Assembly (NCBI GenBank): GCA_900551455.1
Contig: URVV01000019.1
Span: forward strand, 1-17,293
DNA: 17,293 nucleotides
Reading direction: 5' to 3'
Source: an uncultured Mycoplasmatota bacterium
GTDB taxonomy: Bacteria > Bacillota_I > Bacilli_A > RF39 > UBA660
Within the stretch, counting starts at the first letter, position 1, and every line of letters starts with the position of its first letter. Positions 7,433-14,628 of the stretch are shown here, piece by piece. The translations under genes and the position numbers were made by a program. The notes below the pieces were generated by a model. It made no database searches, was not told the origin of the DNA, and worked only from the letters and a program-made list of their open reading frames with translations.

Positions 7433-9297
7433 TTAAAAAGATTTTATTAGTATTTTTAAATTTTTTAATATTAATTCCTACGGTTAAAGCTGCTGATTTT
7501 ACGACTAGTTTGGAGGGAACTTCTACAATAAATGCAGGTGATAGTTTTAATTTAACTTTAAAAGTTAGTGGGAATAATATTTGGGGAATAACAGCAGGAC
7601 TTAGTTATGATAATAGTAAACTTACTTTAGAGAGTTATACTGCAGATAATGGCTTTACTGCTACTGTAGGTAGTAATATAGTTCTTGATTCTACTAGTGG
7701 ACATAATGGCACATTTACGGTACTTAATTTAAAATTTAAGGCTTCTTCTTCTTTTGTGGCTGGACAAAGTACGGTGATTAATATTGTTAATCCTAGAGGT
7801 TCTACTGATAGTGTAATGCTAACAGGGGTTGAAACTGCAAAAAAAATTACAGTTAATATTCCTAAATCAAGTAATAATTATTTAAGTAATTTAACTGTAA
7901 ATGGCACTGTTCTTAAAGGCTTTAATAAAGAAACTAAGACTTATTCTTTAGGAAATACTGATGATACCACAATTAATATTGGGGCTACTAAAGAAGATGA
8001 AAAGGCTACTGTTAGTGGAACTGGTAGTAAAACATTAAATTATGGTAGAAATGAATTTGAAGTGGTAGTAAGAGCAGAAAATGGTAATACTGCAGTATAT
8101 AAAATTATAATAACTAGAAATGATAATCGTAGTAAGAATAATTATTTAAGTAGTTTAAGTGTATCTGCTGGTAATATTAATTTTAATAAGAATACAACAG
8201 TGTATTCACTAGTTGTTGATAATAATGTTTCTAAAATTAAATTCACTGGTAAAGCTGAAGATAGTAAATCAACAGTAAATGGACTAGGAGATAAGGATTT
8301 AACTGTTTATAGTAATACTTTTAGAATTGTAGTAGTAGCTGAAAATGGTAGTGAAAGAGTATATACGATTAATGTTATTAGAAAAGATGAAAATGGTAGA
8401 TTAGGTAATATATCTTCAGATAGTTATTTAAAGAGTATTGAGATAGAAGATTATCAGATTGAATTTGATAAAGATAAATTTGATTATGCAATTACGGTAG
8501 AAAGTAATGTTACTAGTGTTTCTATAAAAGCTATGGCGTCTTCTGATAAGGCAACGGTACAAATTAATAATGTTTCATCATTAGAAATAGGCAATAATGT
8601 AGTTACAATTAAAGTTGTTGCAGAAGATGGTAGTAGTAAGGAATATAAGATAAATATATTTAGAAAAGAAGATATTTTATCAGTAGAGTTGGATTCCTTG
8701 TTAGAAATAATTGAAAGTAAAGATAATATTAATAAGATGGAAATTAAAGTATCTAACATACAAAGTGTTATTACTGAGGATATTATTTCAGAAATTGGTA
8801 ATAAAAATATTGAGTTAATTGTAAATAATTATCAAGAAGAACGATTATTATATGCGTGGTATTTTAATAGTAAGGAATTAAAAAGTATTGAAAAGTTTGA
8901 TACTTTAGTTAAATTAGATGCTTTAAATAAAGAAAAAATTGCTAAAATAACTAATTATAGTGAAGCAATATATTTAAATTTTTCTCATTCAGGAAAATTA
9001 CCTAGTAATACTTTGTTTAAAGTATATGTAGGTGATAAATATAATGATGGTGATAAATTAAATTTATATTTTTATGATGATAATTTAAATAAACTTGATT
9101 TAAAAAAAGAGAATATAATTGTTCAGGATGGCTATGTTTCTTTTGAAATGGATCATTGTTCAGAGTATATTTTAACGAGAGCTAGTTATAATAATAGTAG
9201 TAGAGTAAACATTTTAGCTATTATTGAAGGAATAATTATATTGGCTATGATAGGATACTATTTAACTATTGAGAAAAAAATATTTATAAAAAAATAG
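7429..9297 (+). CDS. Membrane-anchored single-cohesin scaffold protein with cadherin-like domains
   Basis: The 622-residue protein has a signal peptide (residues 1-21, ending TVKA before AD). A cohesin domain at about 23-147 follows: NAGDSFNLTLKVSG, GITAGLSYDNSKLTL, and GTFTVLNLKFKAS are its usual strands. Three cadherin-like beta-sandwich domains come next (about 150-233, 238-320, 330-413), each opening with YLSNL/YLSSL/YLKSI and closing with an E-(N/D)-G-(N/S) turn before Y-x-I-x-(I/V)-x-R. Residues about 414-590 form an unnamed domain ending GYVSFEMDHCSEYILT, like the C-terminal domains of other Bacillota surface proteins. A membrane helix at about 594-612 and a basic tail (IEKKIFIKK) fix it in the cytoplasmic membrane; there is no LPXTG. 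Cohesins bind dockerins, so it likely displays dockerin proteins on the surface. The obvious partner is the upstream gene it overlaps. Binding specificity is inferred. Confidence 0.87.
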   Translation: MIKKILLVFLNFLILIPTVKAADFTTSLEGTSTINAGDSFNLTLKVSGNNIWGITAGLSYDNSKLTLESYTADNGFTATVGSNIVLDSTSGHNGTFTVLNLKFKASSSFVAGQSTVINIVNPRGSTDSVMLTGVETAKKITVNIPKSSNNYLSNLTVNGTVLKGFNKETKTYSLGNTDDTTINIGATKEDEKATVSGTGSKTLNYGRNEFEVVVRAENGNTAVYKIIITRNDNRSKNNYLSSLSVSAGNINFNKNTTVYSLVVDNNVSKIKFTGKAEDSKSTVNGLGDKDLTVYSNTFRIVVVAENGSERVYTINVIRKDENGRLGNISSDSYLKSIEIEDYQIEFDKDKFDYAITVESNVTSVSIKAMASSDKATVQINNVSSLEIGNNVVTIKVVAEDGSSKEYKINIFRKEDILSVELDSLLEIIESKDNINKMEIKVSNIQSVITEDIISEIGNKNIELIVNNYQEERLLYAWYFNSKELKSIEKFDTLVKLDALNKEKIAKITNYSEAIYLNFSHSGKLPSNTLFKVYVGDKYNDGDKLNLYFYDDNLNKLDLKKENIIVQDGYVSFEMDHCSEYILTRASYNNSSRVNILAIIEGIIILAMIGYYLTIEKKIFIKK

Positions 9298-9425
9298 TTA
9301 AATATAATGCTTATATGATTAAGTAAGATGTAATATAAAATATAGGGTATATATGAAGTAATTTAATATATAATTATATATTAACAACTCATTATATAAA
9401 CTATATTTTTAAATTTTTAAATATA

Positions 9426-9450
9426 CGTTGAATCAATTTAAAGTGCACAA
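9426..9450 (+). repeat. Repeat block C, second copy
   Basis: These 25 bases are identical to 5025-5049, running from cgttgaatc through gtgcacaa. After 9450 the sequence diverges from the first copy: the terminator palindrome is not completed. Confidence 0.85.
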
Positions 9451-9673
9451 ATAAGTGCAATTAAGTAATAAAAGCGTGTTTTCAAAAGAAAATGCACTTT
9501 TTTAGTCGTTTTAGTAAGAAAAAATTTATAATTTGTGATATATTATATATCGACAAAGGAACTTTGTTCCACGTCAAAAAGTGTAGGATTTGTTCATTTT
9601 TTAAAACTAAGTGCACAATTGTCTACATTGACAAATAAATTGCTTGGAAGGTATTATATCAGTTATAAATCTT

Positions 9674-9725
9674 AGTGCACAACTTCTGTGCACTTCTTTT
9701 TTTAAAATACATAATAATCTAAGGC
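9674..9725 (+). repeat. Repeat blocks A and B, second copies (terminator palindrome included)
   Basis: 9674-9713 repeats 5041-5079 (one extra T), including the hairpin with 8-bp stem, loop ACTTC and T7 tract, so it is also a likely intrinsic terminator at 9674-9703. 9711-9725 repeats 5011-5025 exactly. Relative to the left copy the order is A-B, not B-C-A. Confidence 0.82.
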
Positions 9726-9745
9726 CATATTTTGATGGTTTTTTC

Positions 9746-9774
9746 TTTACTAAATTCATATCTTTTGATATAAT
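9746..9774 (+). promoter_or_regulatory. Promoter of the scpA operon (extended -10)
   Basis: TTTACT at 9746-9751 and TATAAT at 9769-9774 are 17 bases apart. TG at 9766-9767 gives an extended -10. The predicted start near 9781 leaves a leader of only about 10 bases before the scpA ATG. Confidence 0.65.
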
Positions 9775-9790
9775 TAATCTAGGTGGTACC

Positions 9791-10519
9791 ATGAATTACA
9801 ATATAAAAATAAATGAGTTTGAAGGACCCCTTGACCTATTACTCCATTTAATTAAACAATCAAATATAAATATTCAAGACATAGATATTTCAGAAATAAC
9901 TGAACAATATCTAAATTATCTAAATAGTATGAAAGAATTAAATATAAATATTGCCTCATCATATATTGTTATGGCCGCCGAACTAATGGAAATAAAATCA
10001 AAATCTTTATTACCTAAAACTGAAGAAACTGTAGATGAACAAGAAGAAGAAAATATTTCCAAAGAAAATCTAATTAATAAATTAATTGAATATCAAAAAT
10101 ATAAAGATATGACAAGTGTATTTAAAGATATGGAATTATCTCGTCAAGAAATCTATATAAAATCACCAGAAAAAACCTCAAACTATCTAGATGAACAAAT
10201 AAAAAACAACGGTGATACGACAGTTGACGATTTAGTTAAAGCCTTTATGAATTTTCTAGACAGAAAAGATAAAGAAAAACCATTAGAAACTAAAATAACT
10301 ACTAAAGAATACAGTATAAAAAAAAGGAAACAGCATATAAAAGAATTACTAAAAGACAAGAAAAAAGTTCTCTTTACAGAACTTTTTGAAGAAAAAAACA
10401 TTCCCTTTATTGTTGTAACCTTCTTATCAATTTTAGAAATGACTAAAGAACACGACGTAATAATAAGACAAGACGCCAATTTTAAAGATATAATCATTGA
10501 ACTGAAGGTGACACAATGA
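9791..10519 (+). CDS. scpA: Segregation and condensation protein A (kleisin)
   Basis: ScpA is the kleisin subunit of the bacterial SMC condensin. It bridges the SMC heads, binds a ScpB dimer, and acts on the nucleoid in chromosome segregation. The 242-residue protein has the family N-terminus (FEGPLDLLLHLIKQSN at about residues 9-24, then ISEITEQYLNYL) and the C-terminal winged-helix ending FLSILEMTKEHDVIIRQ. The length fits the usual 240-260. The same frame is open upstream to an ATG at 9644, but the extra 49 residues have no homology pattern and cover the repeat and promoter. I therefore chose 9791, where AGGTGG (9781-9786) lies 4 bases upstream and the conserved N-terminus begins. It overlaps scpB by 4 bases (ATGA). 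It is the first gene of an apparent four-gene operon. Confidence 0.94.
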   Translation: MNYNIKINEFEGPLDLLLHLIKQSNINIQDIDISEITEQYLNYLNSMKELNINIASSYIVMAAELMEIKSKSLLPKTEETVDEQEEENISKENLINKLIEYQKYKDMTSVFKDMELSRQEIYIKSPEKTSNYLDEQIKNNGDTTVDDLVKAFMNFLDRKDKEKPLETKITTKEYSIKKRKQHIKELLKDKKKVLFTELFEEKNIPFIVVTFLSILEMTKEHDVIIRQDANFKDIIIELKVTQ

Positions 10520-11076
10520 AAGGAATTATCGAAGGACTATTATACGTTCAAGGAGATTTAGGATTAACTATTGAACAAGTTTCCGAAGTATTAGAAATAA
10601 CCGAAGAAGAAGCAAAACAACTAATTCTTTCACTAAAACAAGACTATATCAACGAAGATCGAGGATTAAGAATTAATTACCTTGGTAATTGTTTTAAATT
10701 AACAACTAAAGTAGAACACAAAGAGTACTATCAAAAATTATTAGATAATCCTAAAAATAATACCCTTTCTAATCAAGCATTAGAAACCCTAGCAATTATT
10801 GCTTATAATGAACCAATTACTCGTATAGAAATAGATGAAATGCGTGGAGTTGATTCCGTTTATGTAATAAGACGCCTACTAGCTAAAGGCTTAATAAAAG
10901 AATCTGGACGATCTGAAAAACCTGGCCATCCAATTCTATACAAAACAACTGATGAATTTCTAGATTATTTTGGATTATCTAGTAAAGAAGAATTACCAAA
11001 AATAGATTTAAATAATGAAACTAATAATCAAGATAAAGACTTATTTACTTCAACATATAAAGATTATAATAACTAA
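10516..11076 (+). CDS. scpB: Segregation and condensation protein B
   Basis: ScpB is the winged-helix partner that, as a dimer, binds ScpA in the SMC-ScpAB condensin complex. The 186-residue protein shows the two winged-helix domains. The first ends around KQDYINEDRGLRI and contains FKLTTK. The second carries the strong signature QALETLAIIAYNEPITRIEI (residues about 90-109), then RGVDS, VIRRLLAKGLI, GRSEKPGHPILYKTT and FLDYFGL. The start codon sits inside the scpA stop (ATGA), which indicates translational coupling and a 1:1 supply of the two subunits. After the FGL motif there is a short acidic, Asn-rich tail without conserved features. The gene is followed at a distance of 29 bases by the nucleoside phosphorylase gene. 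Confidence 0.94.
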   Translation: MKGIIEGLLYVQGDLGLTIEQVSEVLEITEEEAKQLILSLKQDYINEDRGLRINYLGNCFKLTTKVEHKEYYQKLLDNPKNNTLSNQALETLAIIAYNEPITRIEIDEMRGVDSVYVIRRLLAKGLIKESGRSEKPGHPILYKTTDEFLDYFGLSSKEELPKIDLNNETNNQDKDLFTSTYKDYNN

Positions 11077-11105
11077 TATTAAAGAATAAAAAGGGAGCAT
11101 TTATT

Positions 11106-12374
11106 ATGAATATTATTGATATTATAAACAAAAAAAGATTAAAAGAAGAATTAACTGACGAAGAAATAAAATATATAATAGACAAATATCTAGATGATAC
11201 TATTAAAGATTACCAAATGTCATCACTCTTAATGGCAATTTTACTAAATGGAATGACTGATGAAGAAATATATTCCCTAACCAAATATATGGCTTCATCT
11301 GGAGATAAATTAGATTTAACCATCCTAGGAGATAATGTTGTAGATAAACATTCCACAGGTGGTATTGGAGATAAAACAACTCTAATAATCTCTCCATTAG
11401 TAGCCTCTTGCCAAGTTAAAGTAGCTAAAATGAGTGGTCGCGGTTTAGGATATACTGGAGGAACTATTGATAAACTAGAATCTATTCCTGGATTTAACGT
11501 AAACCTTACAGAAAAAGAATTTATTGCTGAAATAAACAAAATATTTGTTGCTATTACCAGTCAAACAGAAAATATAGCCATTGCCGATAAAAAAATATAT
11601 GCCTTAAGAGATGTAACTGGCACCGTTGAATCAATTCCCTTAATAGCTTCCTCAATAATGAGTAAAAAAATTGCTCTAGGAGCTAAAAAACTAGTCTTAG
11701 ACGTAAAAGTAGGTAAAGGAGCTCTAATAAAAAACAAACAAGATGCTATAAAACTAGCTAAATTAATGATCTCCATTGGAAAAAAGAACAATATTCAAGT
11801 TATATGTCTTTTAACTAATATGGATATTCCTCTAGGAACAAACATTGGTAACTCATTAGAAATAGAAGAAGCTATCGATGTTTTAAAAAATAAAAAATCC
11901 GGTCATCTAAAAGATCTCTGTATCGAATTAGCTACCCAAATGGTATCACTCGGACTAAATATTTCCTATGAAGAAGCCCGTAAAAAAGTCATAACTAATC
12001 TAAATAACGGTTCCGCTTATAAAAAGTTTGAAGAATTAATTCAAAATCAACACGGTTCCCTTTCACAATTACCAAAAGCTAAAAGAAAATACGAAATAAA
12101 ATCTATGTCCGAAGGTTATCTAACAGATATTGATGCATACAAACTAGGAGTTTTATCAACCATATGTGGTTCTGGAAGAATAACCAAAGAAGACAAAATA
12201 GATTATACTGCCGGTATAATTGTTAATAAAAACATCAATGATTACATCAAAGAAGGCGATACCATTATGACTATTTATACAAATAAACAAATAACTAAAG
12301 TAGATAATACAATCTTTAAAATATCCAAAAACAAAATAAAAGATATCAAGTTAATTCTTGATATTATAAAATAG
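11106..12374 (+). CDS. pdp: Pyrimidine-nucleoside phosphorylase (thymidine phosphorylase family)
   Basis: The enzyme splits thymidine or uridine with phosphate to the free base and (deoxy)ribose-1-phosphate, in cytoplasmic pyrimidine salvage. The 422-residue length is close to the usual 430-440. It has the phosphate-loop motif DKHSTGGIGDKTT (about 80-92) and the family signature SGRGLGYTGGTIDKLE (about 109-124). The glycine- and lysine-rich segment KVGKGALIKNKQDA and a C-terminal alpha/beta domain (TDIDAYKLGVLSTICG, DYTAGI) are also present. Members accepting both uridine and thymidine (Pdp) are usual in Bacillota, while DeoA is thymidine-specific; the sequence alone does not settle this. A GGGAG ribosome site precedes the ATG. 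Linkage to scpAB is probably only co-transcription, since no functional link is known. The downstream protease gene follows after 14 bases. Confidence 0.93.
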   Translation: MNIIDIINKKRLKEELTDEEIKYIIDKYLDDTIKDYQMSSLLMAILLNGMTDEEIYSLTKYMASSGDKLDLTILGDNVVDKHSTGGIGDKTTLIISPLVASCQVKVAKMSGRGLGYTGGTIDKLESIPGFNVNLTEKEFIAEINKIFVAITSQTENIAIADKKIYALRDVTGTVESIPLIASSIMSKKIALGAKKLVLDVKVGKGALIKNKQDAIKLAKLMISIGKKNNIQVICLLTNMDIPLGTNIGNSLEIEEAIDVLKNKKSGHLKDLCIELATQMVSLGLNISYEEARKKVITNLNNGSAYKKFEELIQNQHGSLSQLPKAKRKYEIKSMSEGYLTDIDAYKLGVLSTICGSGRITKEDKIDYTAGIIVNKNINDYIKEGDTIMTIYTNKQITKVDNTIFKISKNKIKDIKLILDIIK

Positions 12375-12388
12375 AAAGAGGTATAACT

Positions 12389-14278
12389 ATGAACGAAATA
12401 AATATAAAAAAAATAGCAGTCATCGCCCTTATCTTTTTAGGAAGTTACCTTTTATATCACATCATATTTAGAAACACCTTCAGTATTAATGAAGATACTT
12501 TTCCATCTACCTACATCATAGCCAACGTACCAGAAAATAGAACACAAAGCACTAATACCGGATTATGCTGGGCTTTTGAAGCTATGAATGCCTTAGAGGC
12601 TACCGTACTAAACAAATATCAAGAAGAATTACAACCAATAGCTAATAACATAAAAAGTGGCTATCGCTTTAGTCCCACCCATCTAGCATATGCAACATAT
12701 CGAAGATTTAAAGAACAAGCTAATATCCATGGATATAATACTCACAAACTAAATGAAGGATGTTATGGAGAAAAGTTTGAATTATCATATTTAACCGGAG
12801 ACATCGGACCAGCCCAAATATCTACAAGTAATAGTTTATATACAATTGAATCATATAAAAATAATGTTGAAAGTAATAATGAATTACCATCTTTAACAAA
12901 AGAAGAAGTAACGGGAGAGCACATTCTAAATACAATAAAAATAAGAACTACTGAATTAATATATTTTGATCCAGATAAAGATTTATTATCTATAGAAACA
13001 ACCAGAAATAAAATAAAAAGTTATTTAAAACAAGGATATGCCGTAGCTCTAATGTCCCATTCCTTCAAAGATATATGTGGATATAATAGTACAGAAAAAT
13101 CTCTTTATTACACTGATGATCTTACTACTTGTGAAACAGCCCACGGAACAATTATTGTTGGTTGGGATGATACCTATAGTAAAAATAAATTTGCTAATAC
13201 TCCCGAAGATGATGGTGCTTTTATAATTAGAAACTCCCTAAATGATAATTCATACTATTACATTTCATATTATGATAATTTTGCTTACCCTGAATATGTA
13301 ATAACCGGTTTAGAAAATAAAACCTATGATAATAAATATAGTTATGGAATAATTAACCCTGAAGAATATTTAGACGAGTCAATCATTGGTAACGATGAGA
13401 ATAAAACAAAGCAAGTAACTCTATTTAATAAAATAAATAATCAAAATGAACTCCTAGAAGAAGTTTCATTCTATGTTAAATCAACAGATACTATCTCTGT
13501 ATACTTTTTAAATAATACCACTGATAACTTAGATAATATCTTTACAGAAACCAATAAAATAGGAGAAATCACTCCCAAAGAAACTACTGGGTACTTTACC
13601 TTAAAATTAACTAACCCAATAAACATAACCGGTAATAGCTTCTACATAGGTTTGTCATCAAACAAAAACATTATTACCCTTACACACAACACCAATCCAT
13701 TAATTGCCAATTCCGATTTAGGATACAAAGAAAATACTAACTATATTTACACCTCAAATGACAATCAATGGCACGATACATATACCGGAGTTTGTCACGA
13801 TGATGATGGCAACGATATAGTATGTGTTAACAACATTCAAGTATTTACAACTAATACAAGTGAAGAAGAACCAACCATAGAAATTACCGATAAAAATATA
13901 ATCTTAGATGAAGAGAATAAAATAATAAAAAACATCAAAATAAACACACCCGTTGAATCATTCCAAGAAATAATAACTACCACCTCATCATATACTATTT
14001 ATGATAAAGATAATATTGAAAAAAATTCTCAAGAGATATTAAAATCAGGAGATTATTTATTAATAGGAAATAATAAATATATTATCTATGTCCTTGGAGA
14101 CATACGTGGTGTAGGTACCTATAATAAAGATGATCTAAAAGAAATGGCCAAACACATTATAGATAAAAACATCTTAACAATCAATCAAATATATTCAGCA
14201 GACTATAATAATGATGGTCTATTAAAAATGGATGATGTCCTAAATCTTTTAAAAGAATTAAACAGTCAAAATAATTAA
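12389..14278 (+). CDS. Membrane-anchored C1 (papain-like) cysteine protease with dockerin
   Basis: The 629-residue protein has an N-terminal membrane helix (about residues 8-27) and should face outside. The papain-like domain keeps the whole catalytic set: Gln53 in RTQS, Cys60 in TGLCWAFEA, His252 in AHGTIIVGWDD, and Asn282 in IIRNSL. The TGLCWAF and HGTIIVGWDD forms are those of the bacterial C1 group with a lectin-like domain after the protease. Residues about 335-490 (SFYVKSTDTISVYFLNN and after) fit that lectin-like beta domain. The C-terminal 60 residues are a dockerin: the first loop at 571-582 (DIRGVGTYNKDD) is degenerate at positions 3 and 5, while the second at 605-616 (DYNNDGLLKMDD) is canonical. 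It may dock on the cohesin protein encoded at 7429-9297 (inference). It is the last gene of the scpA operon, with an AGAGG ribosome site, and is followed by a terminator. Confidence 0.88.
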   Translation: MNEINIKKIAVIALIFLGSYLLYHIIFRNTFSINEDTFPSTYIIANVPENRTQSTNTGLCWAFEAMNALEATVLNKYQEELQPIANNIKSGYRFSPTHLAYATYRRFKEQANIHGYNTHKLNEGCYGEKFELSYLTGDIGPAQISTSNSLYTIESYKNNVESNNELPSLTKEEVTGEHILNTIKIRTTELIYFDPDKDLLSIETTRNKIKSYLKQGYAVALMSHSFKDICGYNSTEKSLYYTDDLTTCETAHGTIIVGWDDTYSKNKFANTPEDDGAFIIRNSLNDNSYYYISYYDNFAYPEYVITGLENKTYDNKYSYGIINPEEYLDESIIGNDENKTKQVTLFNKINNQNELLEEVSFYVKSTDTISVYFLNNTTDNLDNIFTETNKIGEITPKETTGYFTLKLTNPINITGNSFYIGLSSNKNIITLTHNTNPLIANSDLGYKENTNYIYTSNDNQWHDTYTGVCHDDDGNDIVCVNNIQVFTTNTSEEEPTIEITDKNIILDEENKIIKNIKINTPVESFQEIITTTSSYTIYDKDNIEKNSQEILKSGDYLLIGNNKYIIYVLGDIRGVGTYNKDDLKEMAKHIIDKNILTINQIYSADYNNDGLLKMDDVLNLLKELNSQNN

Positions 14279-14307
14279 AACGTATTTTTCCTTAAACATT
14301 AAATATC

Positions 14308-14334
14308 AAAAAATAGGTAAAAACCTATTTTTTT
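14308..14334 (+). terminator. Intrinsic terminator of the scpA operon
   Basis: The stem TAGGT/ACCTA (14314-14318 with 14323-14327) has loop AAAA and is extended by A6/T6, followed by one more T. It lies 30 bases after the protease stop. Confidence 0.88.
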
Positions 14335-14385
14335 AATATTCTATTAAAAAAATTCCAAAATTTGCCATTTTTCTTACAAATGTAC

Positions 14386-14414
14386 TTGACAATCATACAA
14401 AAATATAGTAAATT
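14386..14414 (+). promoter_or_regulatory. Promoter of the small Cys-rich unit
   Basis: A perfect TTGACA (14386-14391) is followed after 17 bases by TAAATT (14409-14414), a 4-of-6 match to the -10 consensus. Transcription should begin near 14421, just before an AAGAAGG ribosome site. Confidence 0.65.
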
Positions 14415-14447
14415 AATAGAAATTATTCAAAAAAGAAGGTATGTCGC

Positions 14448-14576
14448 ATGAAAAAAATATTTCAATCAACATCTAAACTAAAATGCTGCTTCAAAAATAT
14501 TTGCACTAGCAAATATGTATTTTGCTCATGCAATATTATTGCCACTAAAACTTGTCAACAAAGCGTCTGTCAATAG
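14448..14576 (+). CDS. Possible Cys-rich 42-residue peptide (or structured leader RNA)
   Basis: ATG at 14448 opens a 42-codon frame ending in TAG. It begins MKKIFQSTSKLKCC and contains seven cysteines, at residues 13, 14, 19, 26, 28, 36 and 41. GAAGG at 14435-14439 is its ribosome site, 8 bases away. The frame lies between its own TTGACA promoter and an intrinsic terminator whose left arm covers its last codons, so the unit looks like a complete tiny gene. A short overlapping frame starts at 14441 (11 codons) and is less convincing. The same DNA is also strongly foldable: a perfect 8-bp hairpin at 14497-14516 and a smaller one near 14530-14543. It might therefore be an RNA or an attenuating leader for the Rel gene at 14629. 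I know no family with this Cys spacing. It does not match the SCIFF pattern (six Cys in 45 residues). Confidence 0.45.
   Translation: MKKIFQSTSKLKCCFKNICTSKYVFCSCNIIATKTCQQSVCQ
14497..14516 (+). other. Perfect hairpin inside the small Cys-rich unit
   Basis: The stem ATATTTGC/GCAAATAT (14497-14504 with 14509-14516) has loop ACTA. It is followed by GCAAT/ATTGC around 14530-14543. No T tract follows, so these are not terminators; they suggest RNA structure in the leader or small gene. Confidence 0.5.
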
Positions 14577-14609
14577 AACGATAATCGTCCTTACTGACAG
14601 CGTTTTTTT
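14561..14609 (+). terminator. Intrinsic terminator between the Cys-rich unit and the Rel gene
   Basis: Left arm 14561-14572 pairs with 14595-14605 (CTGTCA/TGACAG extended through GCG with one bulged T). An inner 4-bp hairpin (ACGA/TCGT) fills the loop, and seven T follow at 14603-14609. The TAG stop of the small frame falls in the loop, so a translating ribosome would disturb the left arm. The Rel gene starts 19 bases after the T tract. Confidence 0.82.
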
Positions 14610-14628
14610 AATACATAGGAGGTAATAT

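Larger units (their letters stand above)
9298..9745. other. Non-coding stretch with GTGCAC repeats and possible insertion-sequence debris
   Basis: I see no convincing gene here. 9298-9425 is almost pure A+T, with an AT-only inverted repeat at 9402-9425. From 9426 the stretch contains six GTGCAC or partial GTGCA/TGCAC words, the C, A and B repeat blocks, and a weak terminator-like fold (AAGTGCA near 9453, TGCACTTTTTT near 9492). It also has a GGAAC-TTT-GTTCC hairpin (9558-9570) and TTGTC(6)GACAA at 9619-9634. The last two, with an AT-rich TATAAT-like segment read on the minus strand, resemble the end of an insertion sequence. This is a pattern impression only. Confidence 0.5.

Noticed and set aside
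9644..9790. Upstream extension of scpA to an ATG at 9644
   Set aside because: The extra 49 residues translate repeat and promoter DNA and have no ScpA similarity; the conserved N-terminus and AGGTGG site support 9791.
9782..9790. GGTGGTACC resembling the T-box antiterminator core
   Set aside because: There is no specifier stem, no terminator/antiterminator pair and no tRNA-related gene directly downstream; it is the scpA ribosome site.
9298..9790. Replication terminus (G-rich to C-rich switch)
   Set aside because: Composition switches back near 15000 inside one gene, which does not fit a replichore boundary; recombination explains it better.
9607..9792. 61-residue frame on the minus strand across the repeat and scpA promoter
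   Set aside because: It covers terminator and promoter sequence, has no ribosome site that I can see, and shows no domain pattern.
14448..14576. SCIFF-type ranthipeptide precursor
   Set aside because: The cysteine spacing differs from the SCIFF pattern and no radical-SAM maturase is nearby.
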